From: Fratercula arctica
Taxonomy: Eukaryota > Chordata > Aves > Charadriiformes > Alcidae
Direction of reading: 5' to 3'
Assembly (NCBI GenBank): GCA_947846985.1
Contig: CANTUZ010000026.1
Span: 52,806,730-52,870,729 of the forward strand
Length of the DNA stretch: 64,000 nt
Each line of letters opens with the position of its first letter. Position 1 is the stretch's first letter. Shown piece by piece: positions 21,101-36,000 of the stretch. The notes below the pieces were generated by a model, which worked only from the letters and a program-made list of their open reading frames with translations, had not been told where the DNA came from and did not search any database. A program made the position numbers and the translations under genes.

Positions 21101-23185
21101 TTTGAAAGAAGTGAGTGAGTGAAAGGCAGAAATTTGATTGAGCTGGCCTTCCCAGTTATAAACCGAAGACAGTGCCTATTCTGGTTGCAGTATACTTCAT
21201 TATTTTTGCTAGTTTAATTTTCTTTCTATTAGGCTGTAGTTTTGAGAGCAAATTTTTACCAACCATTAAAAATTTAATTTAAAAAAAAATCTCATCTCTA
21301 AAAAAACTTACGTTTTTTTTTTTTTTGAGAATTCTCTAGAGTCCTCCTTATTTTGGCGCACACAGTTAACTGCTGCAAAGGTTCATATCTACAATAATAA
21401 GTACCAAGCTACTTTTGTTCTTTTGCCCAGCTTGGGTGGAAGCCAGTCCAGTTCCAGTTTAAGAGGATTTTTTGACATGACATAGTGCCATGGACCTTTC
21501 TGCAAGGGGCTGCATGAATGTAGATTCAGAATGGAGGGGTATTTTTCAAATTATCTGCAAAACTTCAAAAGACAGATTTGTTGACCTAATGGTCATCAAC
21601 CTATAACTCTGTTATTCTTCCGTTTCCTTGTCCCCTTGTCTTCCACACCCCAGTTAACTCTCTCTGGAACAACCTAAGTTGACCTGCTTGTATTGAAACC
21701 TACACTTAGATGTCAAGAGATTTTATTCTAAGGCCTGCTACAGAAACTGGTTTGAATTGTATAGAATTAAAGTCGTTTCTTTACACAGAGTTTATTTTGG
21801 TGGTTGAGAAATAGCTATCTTATTATTTGACCCTCAAGCTACTTAAAAATAAATGATCAAACATAAAACAAAATCTCGTATCTTACATAGGAAGCAAAAA
21901 ATAAAGGTAGATTAAATACAAATAATTAGTTTGTTAATAGGGCCTACCTGTGAGTACTTCAGCACCTTCCCACAAGGCCTGCAAGATACATTATAATGCC
22001 ACGTCCACAGAGAGGAAATATTGATCTACCACATCTATTGCAGTGAGTAAGTATCTCAACAATACACAGACAATGCTGAACTTGGAACAGGAAGTCACAA
22101 GCTCACTGCTTTTTCAGTACAAAAATTTGATTTACAAAAGAAAATACTGAAATCTAGCTGCAAATTTATGTATCAGAAAAAGATAATAATTCACTGTGCA
22201 TATTACGAGAGCAGGACACTGGAACACGGCAGCATCTGAAAGCTGATGGTCCCGCTTCAGGGTGCTGCTACCATTGCAAAATTAATGCTATTGAAAAGCT
22301 GGAGTACAGCTTCTTTACAAAACATGGTCACTGCTTTCTAAAATCTAAGGTCAGGCCAGAACCATAAGGGACCTATTGGTTGTTGGATGCACAACATACA
22401 TCTCTTTAATGTGAACAGGAGTTAAAGGCACCCTCATGACTGCTCAGTCATTCAAGCACTCAGACGTATTGAGAAGCCAATTACAGAAGCCAGTCTTGCA
22501 AGCCCTCCTTCTCACAGACCTTCCCCATTCACACAAATACACATGTAAATATGGGCTTGTGACAGAATCAAACCATTCACTGAACCTATACTATTTCTTC
22601 TATTCCATTTCACTTTAGCAGTTATTTAAGAAGCAGAAAGTCATGCCCCTACAGGTACAGCATTTCTTCTGTAATGATCCTTTGGGCATGTATATCATAT
22701 TAAGAGCTAATAGCAAGAGATATTTTTCACTCAGAATAATTAGCTGTGTAACTGACTTTTAAGAAATGAGGAGCAATTGGCTGCCATACATGTCTGGCTG
22801 TCAAAATTTCTATTTTGCTCCTGAAGGCTTTTTTTGGTTTGGTTTGGTTTTGCATTACAAAGTAAGATTTTATGTACTCAGAGCATTAATTATAGTTGGT
22901 ATTTATTAAAACCTCAGATTTTATTAAAACACCATTTAGAAGGGATTTGTCACTGAATTATTGCTCATTCCATGATCACTAGTTTATTTTCTCCATTTTA
23001 TGTTCAAAATTACCTGTGAATACAAAGTAACCCTAAGTCCAGTTAATGTAAATGAGAGAAAACTTCAGATTAATGTTTATATCCTTTCTTATCTACCTAA
23101 TTAAGTAAACTGATTGCAGTTTCACCCTTGAGAGGAAGGCTTTTTTTGGGCGAAATCTTTAAAATCAGTTTACATATGGAACATA

Positions 23186-23213
23186 TTTGCTATCTATCTT
23201 AATTGATAGCAAA
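23186..23213. repeat. 9-bp inverted repeat
   Basis: tttgctatc and gatagcaaa around a 10-base loop. Function unknown. Confidence 0.8.
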
Positions 23214-23718
23214 CTTGATCGCTAAACTTGAGATCCAGTTGTGAGATACAAACCTCTTCTTCCACTCAGAATGGAACAACATCTAACATTGTTCAGCTCC
23301 TTTTATTGATAAAATGAAAGATTAACTACCACATATATTTCTCATTGTTGGAATGCATAGAAATGTTAATGAAATTTCAGTTAAATTTGTGTTTAAATTC
23401 ATACAAAGTTCAAATGGATTTTATTATCTTCATCTGACTATTCAGCCTGATTCAGTAACAAACTTTTTTGTCTTGTGGTTCTCTTGCCTTTCCCAATTGC
23501 CATCATTATTTTGTCTGCTGTTTGTTCTGGCATGTGTGGCAGTATAAAACAAGAAATACATCACTTTAAACCAAAAAACTTGGTGAAAGAGTCCTATAAA
23601 GAAGATGCTAGTTCTGCTATTTCGACTTCCTAAGGAATGCTTTATTCCAAATCTTTGAATTTTTTTATTGCTTTTGAGAAACAGAACTGAAATTTTCACC
23701 TATACTCTCTTCACTCTT

Positions 23719-23720
<2 letters not shown>

Positions 23721-23752
<32 letters not shown>
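23721..23752. repeat. poly(A) 32
   Basis: 32 uninterrupted A. No retrocopy was recognised upstream of it. Confidence 0.9.
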
Positions 23753-23753
<1 letters not shown>

Positions 23754-26684
23754 CCAACTAAATAAATTCTAAAAGCATATGAAATTAAGAGATTGAAGGA
23801 AACAAGGGGAATGGTGATTTACTAATGTAAGATAACTAGAATGTGCATTTCAGCAATTACCTAGTAAAAACACATGAATTAAAAATATATAATTCTTCTT
23901 TAGAGAGGGATATTTGACTTCCAAGTGGCAGAAACTTTATTGTGGCAAAATAATTTTGGTTATGCAGATACATGCTCCTTCCAGTTAAATGCTTTTTATC
24001 TTTGTGAAAGTTCAAAACTGTATTGCAGCAAGTTGACTGACAAGCCTACTTTGCCTCATTTTTCAAACAAGAATTATTGTTTTACTTGTTAGTTTGCATT
24101 CTGCTTTCAGGAAGATGGTCTGCTTTTTGTCTTCTCAAAAAAAAATGACAGTTTGATGGGAAAAGTGTCAGACTATCGAATATTAAATGGATGTGCTATC
24201 TCTAAGGAAAAACCTGCTAAAACAGGTCAAATGCTGTCTGAAAAAAAAAAATTAAATTTATTAATTCCTTATAAATTTACATGGCAGGAACAATTCACAA
24301 TAAAATTCAAACATCCATGTTTCTGAAAAGACAGCATATAGTGAAAAAATACCTACCTTTTTTGTGAAGGATTCTATATAACCCTAAGGTTTATATCAAG
24401 CATTTTTGTGCCCGGAGGTTTTCAAAGCTATTAGAAAGTCTAATAATTTCTATTATTCTCTTGTATCTAAACCCAAAGTTTACTGGAAAATGAATGCCAC
24501 GTGTCACAGAAATGAGCTTGCGTTTGACACTCTGGCATTTCCTTTGGATCCAGAATTAGCTACAGCACTCATCCAGTTGTTTTGTAGTCTAGGTTATCCT
24601 TTCAGTAGTTCAAGAAGGACATCTTTGGGGACATAAAATGTTTCCTGATATAGCCCAGTGACCAGCAAAGACTGGTTTTGGTCAGACTGATGAATTCCAC
24701 AATGAGAGGCCTCTGCTTCTTCTTACTTAACAATTAGGATGTACTTCAAAACATCTCAGGCTTTCGGGGCACCTGGATTTTTGTGAAGAAAAGTCTTGTC
24801 CCACAGCTTAGCACATATCTTCCACATACACTGTCATGTCAGTTGAGGTCTAAAGCACTATAACTGCAGTAAAGCAAAAAAACAGTGGAATAGATAAAGT
24901 GATCTGGACCTATTTCATTCTGAATCAATTAAATACTTGATTTCAGCCTTCCTTGAGGAATACTTCAATTTGCAATTCCTGAATTTATTTCGTCCCAAAT
25001 TATTTCTGGTTTTGAAAAGAAAGGTAGAAAAGTCCTCAAAAGACAACATCTAAAATTATGAACCTAAGTTGAGGTCAACTATACTCAATATAAGAGTTAC
25101 TCAAGAGTTGTGCTTTCAGTATGAATGTCTGTTATTAATCTAAAATTCTCTGATTTTCTCTCAGAAAATATTTGGCCAGAAAGTTAAAATTGTATACTTT
25201 ACGTATCTATTTTTGCCACCAACTCATTTGCTAGAACAGTCACAGAAACTGAAGACAAAAGAGATAACCGCCTAAGCAGATTCAATTTTTTATTCACATG
25301 AATATTCATAGTTGAAATGTAAGGTGTTTGGCCAACCCTAATTGATTTTCTTCTGGTAGGTCAATATTCTTTTTCTAGTACTGACAGAAACCAGAAAACA
25401 ACAAAAAACTAATTCAAATGTCAAAAGAAAAAAAGAAAAGAAAAAAAAAAGGAACCAACCAAAATCACTTCAACCTTTAAATACTTCTTTTTGTACATGG
25501 ACTATCCAAGCACTCAAAATATAAGAAAATCAAGTTCTTGTGCAGGAAGAGAGGAAAGAAAACAGCAAAATAGAAAAGGCTGTGATAAAAAGACCTTGCG
25601 TAAAATGACTTTTTCAGAAAACACCCACATAAACCTAATTATATCTTTTCCTTGTGCTACTTGCTGTTTTTTTCTTAATATGAGAACTGTTAAGAGATGA
25701 GCATAAAGTACTGCATGCAAAGATGTTTTTACTCAGATACCAAAATATCTATATTTAGCTTTGTTCATGGTCCCCAGAAAAAAAAAAAAAATCTTATGAT
25801 TGTATTTCATAGAAAAAAACCTGCATTCATCTTGAAAGGGAGATTGCCTTGTCTTAGGTACAATATTAAGAAAAAATGAGATAGGTTGTTATGTTGGAAC
25901 CATTATTTTTAGAAACAGAATTCAAGAAGAAGGTCGGCTAACGGGATATTCTTTTCCTTCAAATGATCACTTAGAGTTCTATAGCCCAAATGTTTCAAAT
26001 GTATTGTGATGTTATTTCAGTTTTTATCTGCAAAGCATGCTATTAATCCTACGAAACACTTCCTAAACTAATAATTTGAGAAATTAGAAGAAATAAATTC
26101 CCAATTAAAAATAGATTACTAGATATATGTCCTTGAAAAACTTCTTGTAAAAGCAAGTTATTAACCAACTGTAACAGGATCGTTAAATGTAACAATACAG
26201 TCTTTTAAAAATGTCTCTATATTTCAGATAGGTTATAGGATGTAATTCCTATTGGACATAACATTCTAAAGTCAGTGGTAAATTGAAACATCATGCAAAT
26301 TGTTTAGAATAAATCTATTTTCTGTGTATTTTCCTCCTCTTGAGGATAAGTTGTAAGTTTTGCATCACTGCAGCAAGATTAGAATGCATCCCACTGGAAC
26401 TCATTGGTGAAAAAATTTACATTTTCTTTTTAATGTAAAACAGAAAAATGCAAATAATACTTTAAAATATACTGTATGAGATCAGTATACTAAAACAACC
26501 AATGATTCACTGTGTATTAAAATAAAACCTGTGAAAGAACACAAAATGCCAATACCCACCAGAATAGCTAAACACTCATCCCTATTCTCAAGTCAATTTA
26601 TAAAGTAGTTAAAAACACATTAGAAGGGCAAATTGACTGATTAAGCATACCAGCAAAAATTCTAAGAGGAAGTAACTTAAAAAA

Positions 26685-26716
26685 ATTTTCTTCATTTAAA
26701 ATTTTCTTCATTTAAA
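26685..26716. repeat. 16-bp tandem duplication
   Basis: attttcttcatttaaa occurs twice head to tail without mismatch. Confidence 0.85.
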
Positions 26717-29700
26717 GTTTTGCATTGATGAATTACCCACCCATAAAAAAAAGGCATTTTTAATGAATTCTTCAGGTTAGAAAAATGTTTGAGAGGTATG
26801 CAATGACTTTGATTTTCCCCTGCAGCTGGAAGAGAAAGTTTACTTTTCACCCCTCAGAATACACTTATGTTTAGATAATATTTATTTAGAATATAAATAT
26901 CAAGTTAGCATAATTTAAAATATGCAGGATAGCTGTAAAATAAGGTGGTCACAAAACACTTCAGAAAAAGTTGTGTTTATGACTAAAGGATTTAAAAGAA
27001 GTTTAAAAAATGTCTGCTTTATTTATGTTACGTCTTTGTATTTTAGCACATAAAGAGTATTTTTTGCATGTCAGATGTCAATAAGTTAAATGCATGCTTC
27101 CATACAACTTTCACAACCCCCCCATCTCAAAACCAACCCCCTCAAAAAAACCAAAGACATTTCATTTCCAGTCTTAATCTATACATAGAGCAGCATTATA
27201 CCAAAAGTCAGTAAGAAATAGTGTCATGTAAGATCAAACATATTCCACTAATCTAAAAACTATATCTAATTTTTTGCCTGAAAAAGAAAAAAAAACACTT
27301 TACCAAAGACAACAGTTTTAGTAGGCATCTTCAAGGAAGAAATCCAAGGCTGCCAGAATATTTTCTCATTTCCTTCATGTATTAAAAATAAAAACAACAT
27401 AAAATAGATTTTAAAAAGAAAGGCAAGTAGACAAGGCAACCTAGGAATGACAGCGTTTCTTGAAAAGCACTCCTTATATGGGTTTAGGAACATGTTTTAA
27501 AAAAAATTCAGGATGATACATACACATCTTTCATGTTAGGTTAACTTTTTACATGTAAATTGTAATTCTCAGGAAAAAAAAAAAAGGTAAATGCATTAAT
27601 ATTCTTATTGAAGGGTTTCCTAAAGGCATACTCAAAACCAATAAATTAGCCATGAAGGTAAGAAACCTGTTATTGGACTTCAAAGTTTCTATGGGAACCC
27701 ATGCTGAGCCCCACATGGGCTAAACAAGTCACAGTTCAGCACAATGCTGAAACACTACTGTGCTTTTTACACCAGCTTTGTTCCTTGATAGGGACTGATC
27801 TGTCCTGAGCAAACTTTTTTTGTAGTTAGTCTGTCTGTTGAGTCCCTGAGTAGATATAGAATTGGTGTATCTGGAAGCCACCTTTACCATGATGCCTCTT
27901 TTGGAGCTGGACTGATGTATCTGTGAAGGAAAAATGGAGTAAATTCTGAGTGAGAGTGACTTTCAGTAACAGATTTTCCTTAATATTTCCCATCCCAACT
28001 TCAAGAAAATTAAGTCCAAATTAGATTTTACTTAAAATTTAAAAAAAAAAAAGAAAAAAAAAAAAGAAAATAGAGAACTCTAAGCCAAAGTTAATTTGGT
28101 GTAACTCCATGGCTATAGTGCATACATTTCTTGCTTTTATAATGTCGTTAAGCTAGCTTTGTCTTTTTTTAGTGTCAGTAGAGTCTTGTGTGAAAGTCGG
28201 TGAAATAGTTAACTGAAGGAGAAGGGAGAGCTGCTCTTTTTCACTTAGTGTACGCTATCTTATTATGTGGATAATCAAGATTGCATGCTAAAACTAATCA
28301 ATATTAACTGCCAAGTGTTGCTTTTTCATCAGAACTTCAGTCATGTGGCTCTGTTAAATAAAAAAAACCTGTCCCACGGAGACTACTTTACTATGCTGGT
28401 TGGATTTGGGTTTTAATTAAAAGATATTATTGCCGTTTACTGCAAAACTGCTCTTTGTGATAGCATTCCCCCAACCCTCCAACTTAGAAACTTCATGCTT
28501 CCTTTTATATATAAAATTGCTCTATTACACCAAACTTCATTTGATTTTCCACAGTGAGGCACAATCCCTGTAGGCTTAGTCATGGGATTTTAGCTTGCTA
28601 TTAAATCTCTTTCTCTATCAGTCTTTCAGTAAAACTAACAGCAAGAGGTAACATTTAAATAGCACTCTCCAGAACATAATTATTCTTAATCAATTAAATG
28701 TAGCCAGTTTATTTTTCTAGGCAAAGCAGTTTGCTTGACACTGATCCGTGACCCTTTCCAATGACCTGATGTTATACTAGCTATCACTCCTCTCTTCATG
28801 GCCACCCAGCTGATTTTAAAACAATATGATAAGGTAACTATACTAACCCATTTAAACTTATTTATCTAGGAAAGAAATGAGAGGCTCGTTGCTAAATTTC
28901 ACTAAAGTCTATGCATATGACACTGTATTCTTTGTTTTCTTTAATTTTTGAAATAGTTTTGAAATAAAATATACTTTTATTTGTTCTTTCTAAGCTTAAA
29001 TTATTTACTGGTTTTAGTTCTGTTATCCTTTAATCTCATACTCTTGAAATGTGTGAAAAATTTGAATCCATTTGTGTTAAAGATATTTGAGTCTTGGTAA
29101 CCACATTTAAGGTGTTACTGCTTTTCCCTAGTCTCATTTGCAAATACACCAATGCTAGTATCATTTTCAGCTTCTGTGATTTTTTCTTTCAATGCTTGGA
29201 CTTAAAGTAGAATTGAAGGATGAACACAGCAGCACAATTGAAAACTTGAGTCCTAGTGATCTTTCACTTGTTCACAGACATTTTTAGTAGCTCTAGGATG
29301 AGCAGCTGAGTGATAAATTAGCTGAGATCATGTACAAACCATTAGTGAAATTAATACAGAGCCTCTTCTAATAAAAATAGCTTGAGACTTTTCTACCACT
29401 TATCTGTCTTCAGAGTAAAGACAGGAATTAACTGTATAATGATATCATCTGAAATTTCTGCTCTTCTTTTTAATATAACAATGATTCAGACCTAGCAGAA
29501 TAACCTCCACTTGTCTATACGAAATTTTCTTTTGAACTGAGAATCCTTCTCTAGGATTATTTCACCCTCTGGGAACCATTACAAACTGTGGTATGTACTT
29601 AAAATTCCCCTGAGTCTCCCTGGCCAGAGCAAGGCAAGGTGTTACCCACTCACTTCTTAAAAGATGAAAAAGTAGGGGAAAGAAGAGATAGCTTCTGAAA

Positions 29701-32376
29701 GAAGTTGGTTCAGGTGCTCCCTACTCCCTCTTATTTCCACAGGGACTAGGGGTAGGCAATTTCTGCTGCCGTATTTTCTTATTCCCCAATGCATCAATAG
29801 GGAAATAGCTGGCAGTACTTTGCCTTTGGTAAGGGGCATAATGAACAGATCAAGACTAAAAGTGCAAATATAGAAACATCTCAAGAGGAAAAGTATGCTA
29901 TAATTCAATTCATAGTTTGCCTTAGGAGCAGGAAAAGATTACAAATTGTTGTTTTCTCTGCACTGAAGAATTGATGCTCAATCCTTGGCACTATATGCTA
30001 AGTAAATATTCCATTGCTTTTTACCACATAGTTTGCAGACCTACTGATCTCACGTGGTTAGCTACTGATACTATGAAATATGACCTTGAAAAAAAGTCTG
30101 AATAATACATTGCATATGTGACATGGGAAACTGGATAATTCTGTGGGAAGAGTGTGATGTATACTCCGAACATTTGTTCACAGAGGTGCCTAAGCCAGTT
30201 GCTGAATAATTTTATTAATTTAGAATCTCATATTACACTAAGCTCAATATAACCAGTTTCTCTATTTCCCAAATTGCAGAATTAATATTCAGAATGCCAC
30301 GATTCTCTATAAAAGTCCTGAAAAATAATAATAAAAAAAATACATCTGGGTTCTAGACCAGAAACGTGAATAAATTCCTGTTATCGACTTTCAGTTATGT
30401 CTAGATTAGGTCTTAAGACCTTCTACCTGGAAACATTATTATAAATCTGCATCCTCTTCGGTTATTTCTATGTGATTCATTTTTTCAATCGTCTCTATAG
30501 GGCATGGATAAGACATTTACTACATTACTCAAGAGTAGTACTCACTTCAGGGACAGATGTTGATATTTAGATCTACCTAACCAAATCCTCTTTGACTGTG
30601 AAGTGCAGGACATAAGGGTTCTGGCTCCCTGAGGTGGGCATGTTTGGGGAAATCCTCTTGAGAATATCACCATCTGGCACATATTCTGATGACATTTCAG
30701 TAGCCTGGCAGAGCTTCTGAAAAATATTTTAGATGTTTCAGTAGGAAGAGACAAAATAAATGCCTGTGTTACCATCATACTGAATTTTCTCTGTTCTGTA
30801 GCTCTCATAAACAACAAATAGCTCCTGATCTTGCTCTCTTTGGAGTCACATTAGAGTTCACTTCAGTAGAAAGAATCAGTCCTACAACTGTTCCTGCTAT
30901 AGCTGCCATAATTTGGCAAATATATAAAGAAAAAATATCCTGGGGGGATAAGGTATCTTTAGAAGAAAATACTAGGAGAAAACTATTCCCTGAATGGTAG
31001 TAGTTAGATTCAAAAGCCAGTTTAGGAGAAAAGTAGAGATAGAATCTGAATATTTCATAGTTTGCCTGAACTGATTTTACTGGTGATGAGGGAAAGGAAT
31101 TTGTGCCTTCTGTAATACTTATTGATGGATGCCTACTAGTGTGACTCAGTGGAGCTCATGCAGGTTGACTTATGTAAGTTTATAGCCCTATGCTTATCCA
31201 GTTCCTTCCACCCCTAGAAGCCTGGCTATGTTCAAGATATTTGGACTACTCACTTCTACTTCAATAGGTAGACTAATGCTGTATCTCCACACTGCTATTA
31301 GGCCTAAAAATAAGTATGTATCATCTCAGTATCTTCTGTTGCGCTATAATAGTCTCTTAAGTGCTCTGTCATAATTTCCCAATTAGCTTTTACATCTTCT
31401 TCCTACAATCTTTTAAGTACTTGTTTGCTCATTTCAGTTCAAACTTTTCTATCATTTTCATACTGTTTAAGAGTTTAAAGTTCTGAAGTGCTTCAGATTC
31501 TCATTTGAGAATAATATTTTTTCCACTCTTACACATGTTGTGGAAAAATCAAACTGTAAAGATTTCCTCTAGGACAGGAACATAACGTAAATTCCATTTG
31601 TTGACAGAATCTTTGTTCTTGAAAAAGACCATTAATCCTAAAACCCTTGTCTTACCTTGCCTTGCCTTCCCTGCCTTTCCCTTCAACTTTTTCCCCCAGT
31701 AACGTCTTTTTACTCCAGGTCCATGTCTCATTTAAAGGCTCTCCTTGTCACCTCTCAGGAACCACACAGCACTAGCACCTGCCTTCAGTTCCTGCTGGAT
31801 GATTTCTCATTTCTCAGAGGTACTTCTTCATTAAAGTGACTGCGCCTTGGAGCAGTGTTGGCTGCTGCAAGCTCTCATGGCTTTTTGGAATAAAGTGCCT
31901 TGCTGAAAAAGGTTAATGATTTATCTCGATCACAGGCACCCAACCTGGTTTATACTTTCCAGAAGCAATAATCCTTTTGGCTGGCTTGGCAACTTACTGA
32001 TATTTGTGATAAACTCAGACTAAGGAGTGAGGAGATAAAAAGGAGTCAGGCAGAAGTCAGTTTTCTGCCTTTTGAAACCTTGGGCTCTGAGTTGGACTTT
32101 GTGTAAAGATAAAATAAAGGCTTACAGCACTAGGCATGTGCTAAGGGATATGTAGTACAATTCTTTGTCTCGTATTTTTGAATCTCTCATATGCTATAGG
32201 TACTTTAACACAGCACTCTAAATGCAGAATATACTAGGATTTAGAGAATACACCATGTTATGAAAAGAGGAGTTACAGAAGAAGTCTCATCCTCTCTTGT
32301 AAAAAGGTCTAACACCTCACAGGGACTCAAAGGTCAGCACAGTGGCTGAAATTAGTGCTTCTAAATTGCCAAAACC

Positions 32377-32422
32377 TTTTTTTTTTTTTTTTCTTCATGT
32401 GTGTGTGTGTGTGTGTGTGTGT
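32377..32422. repeat. poly(T) and (TG)n microsatellite
   Basis: 16 T at 32377-32392, then ttcttca, then (TG)12-13 at 32398-32422. Confidence 0.9.
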
Positions 32423-32687
32423 AAATATCTGCCTAATAAAGGACAGAGATTGATCTCTGTGTTTCAGGGAATCATCTGTACCAATAGCCCAGAGAGAGAG
32501 AATGTAACTATATTTTCAGCAATGACCACAACGACCACATTTCCACAACAGTAGCACTCTTATCCCACTCTTTGCTGAAGTAAATACTTCACATAATTTT
32601 TAATTGAAATAAGAAAAAAAAGACAGCATATTCCAGATCATTACACTATTATTCAAGAGAAGTTTTACCTTTCACCTATTCTGTATC

Positions 32688-32798
32688 GCAATAAACATTT
32701 ATTGCAAAGAGACAATGAGCCCTCTCTGGAGTGCTATGCACCAAAAGGATGGTGCATAGATGGTGATAGATGGTGATAGAATTCCAAGAATTCTATCA
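32688..32798. repeat. cluster of three perfect inverted repeats
   Basis: gcaataaa-ca-tttattgc at 32688-32705. ctatgcacc-(8)-ggtgcatag at 32734-32759. tgatagaattc-caa-gaattctatca at 32774-32798. A 10-bp tandem pair, atggtgatag, lies between the last two. The three stems are 8, 9 and 11 bp within 111 bp. Confidence 0.85.
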
Positions 32799-33588
32799 AA
32801 ACAGGGAAGTCCAGTCAAAGGCTGAGTAATTTTGAGCAGCCCAGAAACAGTCCTTTAGAACACGGGAATTTTAGCAGCAAAAATAAAGGCTCTTGCATAG
32901 TTTGGATCTAAATTTGGTTGTTGATATCTATATAGCTAATTAATTTAGGTGAAGCAAAGGTATCAATTTCCTAAAAAATCTTCCCCTATAAATCTTAATA
33001 TCTTCCTTGTGCTGATAGAGACTTACTACTGAGGACATATTTATGGATGTATTCAGGCATTTTAGGATGGAGATAGGCACTTTAGGAAACCAGTCCTGTA
33101 TTCAAAAGTTCCTAGGTACTGAACTTCCATTGAAATTACATTTCTCAAACTTGCTTCTTTTCTCCAACTGAACTTTCATTGAGCTTCATTTAAAATATAT
33201 ACTTTTTTTGCTGTGGTTGCAGTAAAAATCACTATACTGCAAACAATACTTTTCCAATAACCATTCCAGAAGATGAAAAATAATATATGCAACATTGCCT
33301 ACCCAGCTGAGCTTGTAAAATTCTTATTTGGGAAAGAGCAAACTAGCATTATTTTCTTCAAAAATGGGCTCTTGTCATTTTTGCACTCTTACAGAAAATG
33401 GCTTTACCAGTTTATGACTACTCCTGCCTGAAAGGGAAGTAGGAGGAGGGCAGATATTTTTTATTTATGAATACTCCTGTAAATGATATCACTATAACAC
33501 CCACAGAATTTGACACAGTAATTTAAGGTTTTCCTACTGCTCTTTTATTTTTTCAGTGGTTATTTATGTAGATAACTTCCACTGCATT

Positions 33589-33614
33589 AAAAAAAAAAAA
33601 AAAAAAAAAAAAAA
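33589..33614. repeat. poly(A) 26
   Basis: 26 uninterrupted A. Confidence 0.9.
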
Positions 33615-34134
33615 TTATAATTCCAAGTTGTTTAAGAATTAAGAGACAAAGCCTGACAGACAGCTGGAAAAGATTACAGATAATATTCTAGTTTGTCTTA
33701 AATATTAGATTTATTTGCAAATATAATTGCTTTTCTATGTATATATGTAAATCTTAAATAATCAATAATTTTTAAGCAGTTTGCATTTAGGACCATTTGT
33801 TGTCAAGTTGTCTTTACGTTAAATTCTCATATATTATTTTACAAATATGACCTTCAGGATATAAGATTCATTGTAATAATATGACTGTTCTGCAAAGTCA
33901 TAGTAGAGTCTAATATGAATGTAGTACATGTCAGGATTGTCTGGCTGTAATCTACCCGAATTTGCAGCGATTATTACTTCACTGGGTAAACTGAAAGAGT
34001 ATTTCCTTAAGAGTCTCCCTTTTACAGCCTTGGCATGCATCTCTTTTCATGTTTCACCACAAAAAAAATGAATATAATTTTGTTAATAATCAGGGCTTGA
34101 TATTAATTTTTCTTGATTTTTAATTCTGCCGTAG

Positions 34135-34204
34135 AAGCAGGAACATCGTGGGAGAAGAGATATTCTCCAGGCACATTTTACCTCACATTGCATCTGGCAG
34201 CGTG
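34135..34204 (+). other. candidate exon-like segment
   Basis: This 70-bp stretch is about half G+C inside AT-rich DNA. It follows a good pyrimidine tract ending in ctgccgtag and precedes gtaagaag, so both splice signals fit. All three plus-strand frames are open across it, so frame gives no help. No protein family was recognised. It could be an exon of a noncoding RNA, a rare coding exon, or chance. Confidence 0.2.
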
Positions 34205-35960
34205 GTAAGAAGATAGTCTTATTCTTACCCTCTCATATTACACTCATTGTCCAAGAAGCGGTAAATGTTTTTCTCTTCAGTTACCTTTGTTTTTATTGCA
34301 TAAATCTTCAAAGCTAAAGACATCCTTATGGCAGACCTGTGGTCCACCCCTACTGCCTGAAATCGTGGACAAGACATTTTATGTATTCTGATGCCCAGGA
34401 ACTTCAATTCCCGTGTCCATACTTCTGCATAGTCAGGTGATCCTCCATAAGCTGTATTTTCTTCAGTTGCCCAAAGAAAAACATGTAAAACATCTGTTTC
34501 AGGAACAGTATCTTGATATCACTTCCTAAATGCATCCAAAATATATTTAACTAGTGCTGATGGCCAAGTGTCCTGAGATAGGTTTCCATGTCCCTGCTCA
34601 GGTTCTGAAGGCAGAATGCAGTAATGAGCATGTTTAGATCACAGAATGGGCCTACATTAACACTCACTCTGCACAGGACAATTCTCCTTCCAGTGAGTTA
34701 CATGGAGAATTTTCACACTGTGCTGCCATATGCCAAGTACATGTCCCTCACAGAACAATGTACCTGGGACTCTTGTATGTGGTAGGAGGAGTTAACTATT
34801 TCATTCATATTGCCATTTAAATTGTCAATGTAAACACTTTCTTGCTGTAATGTCTTCATTCCACAAACCTTATGCCTTCAGCTAATGTCTTACAAAACAC
34901 AGTTTTAATTTTCCTTCTCAATAAGTTCCTCAATGAGATTATCTTTTCCTCATTGTTGAGTCTTCCTTACTCTTTTCCCTTCTTTCTTCCTACCATTAGT
35001 TATAGTTTTTGTTCTGTTTTTCAATTAGAAATATTTATGTCTTTTCAAACTGAAATGATCTTCAATTGTTCTTCTTTGAATCTTCCTCATTGAATCTTAA
35101 ACAATGATTATATATTTTATTCTTGGCTTTTATTGTCTCTTCTCTATGTCTTCTCTCTGTTCCATGCTGATTATCTCTTCATAAATCCCTTACTAGAACA
35201 TACACATTCTGATTTTTTTCTTCTGTCCTTGTTTCCACATGTAAGGATTTCAAAGTGTGTACTAGACGTAGAGTGAAAAAACAGCAAAACATAAAACCAC
35301 TAATGAGAACCTGTATGTCTAAGAGCTGAATATATCTTTCAGCTGAAAGGTAGTATGGGCATAAATTCTTCTTTATAGCTGTTGTAACATATCTAATTAA
35401 GCAAGTATTCTTGACAAAGTTTATTACAAATCCGTCTACTAATTTATCTAATGGAAATGTTCTTAATGTCTTTATTTCATTTCATTACATATCCAGCTTG
35501 TTTCCTCGCCAAGCAAACTAACATGCTTGTATTATGAGTTGGTTTTTTTGAATCCATTCCAAAAGGTGTTCAAAATCAGCCTAAGCATCTCTTGCTTCTA
35601 ACCAAAAACTGAAGAACTATATCTAAGGATTCATTTATTTGATAAATTCTGGTTGCTTTGAATTGCAAACAGATGTCAGTCTTCAAAAATTTGATCATTG
35701 TTCAGAATTTAACGTTTGGGGTTTGGCCATTCCAGTCCTCCACCATTTGTTGCAACAGTAAATTCTACTTTGACTGTAGTGGAACAGGGCCAGGCCTAAA
35801 GCACAAGTGGTGTGTATGAAAGGTGGCTCAGATTGCTCACTGAAGTGTTGGAAGTTGGTTATCTTTCCACACCTTCGTCAGTCAGATGATTGTTTAAGTG
35901 GATTGATTGAGAGAGGATAAGTATTATATAAAAAGGATATCTAGAAGGGCATAAACAACC

Positions 35961-36000
35961 TTTTTTTCCTTTTTTTTTCTTTTTTTTTTTTTTTTTTTTT
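35961..36000. repeat. T-rich tract
   Basis: 40 bases with only three C and the rest T, ending in 21 T (35980-36000). Confidence 0.9.
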
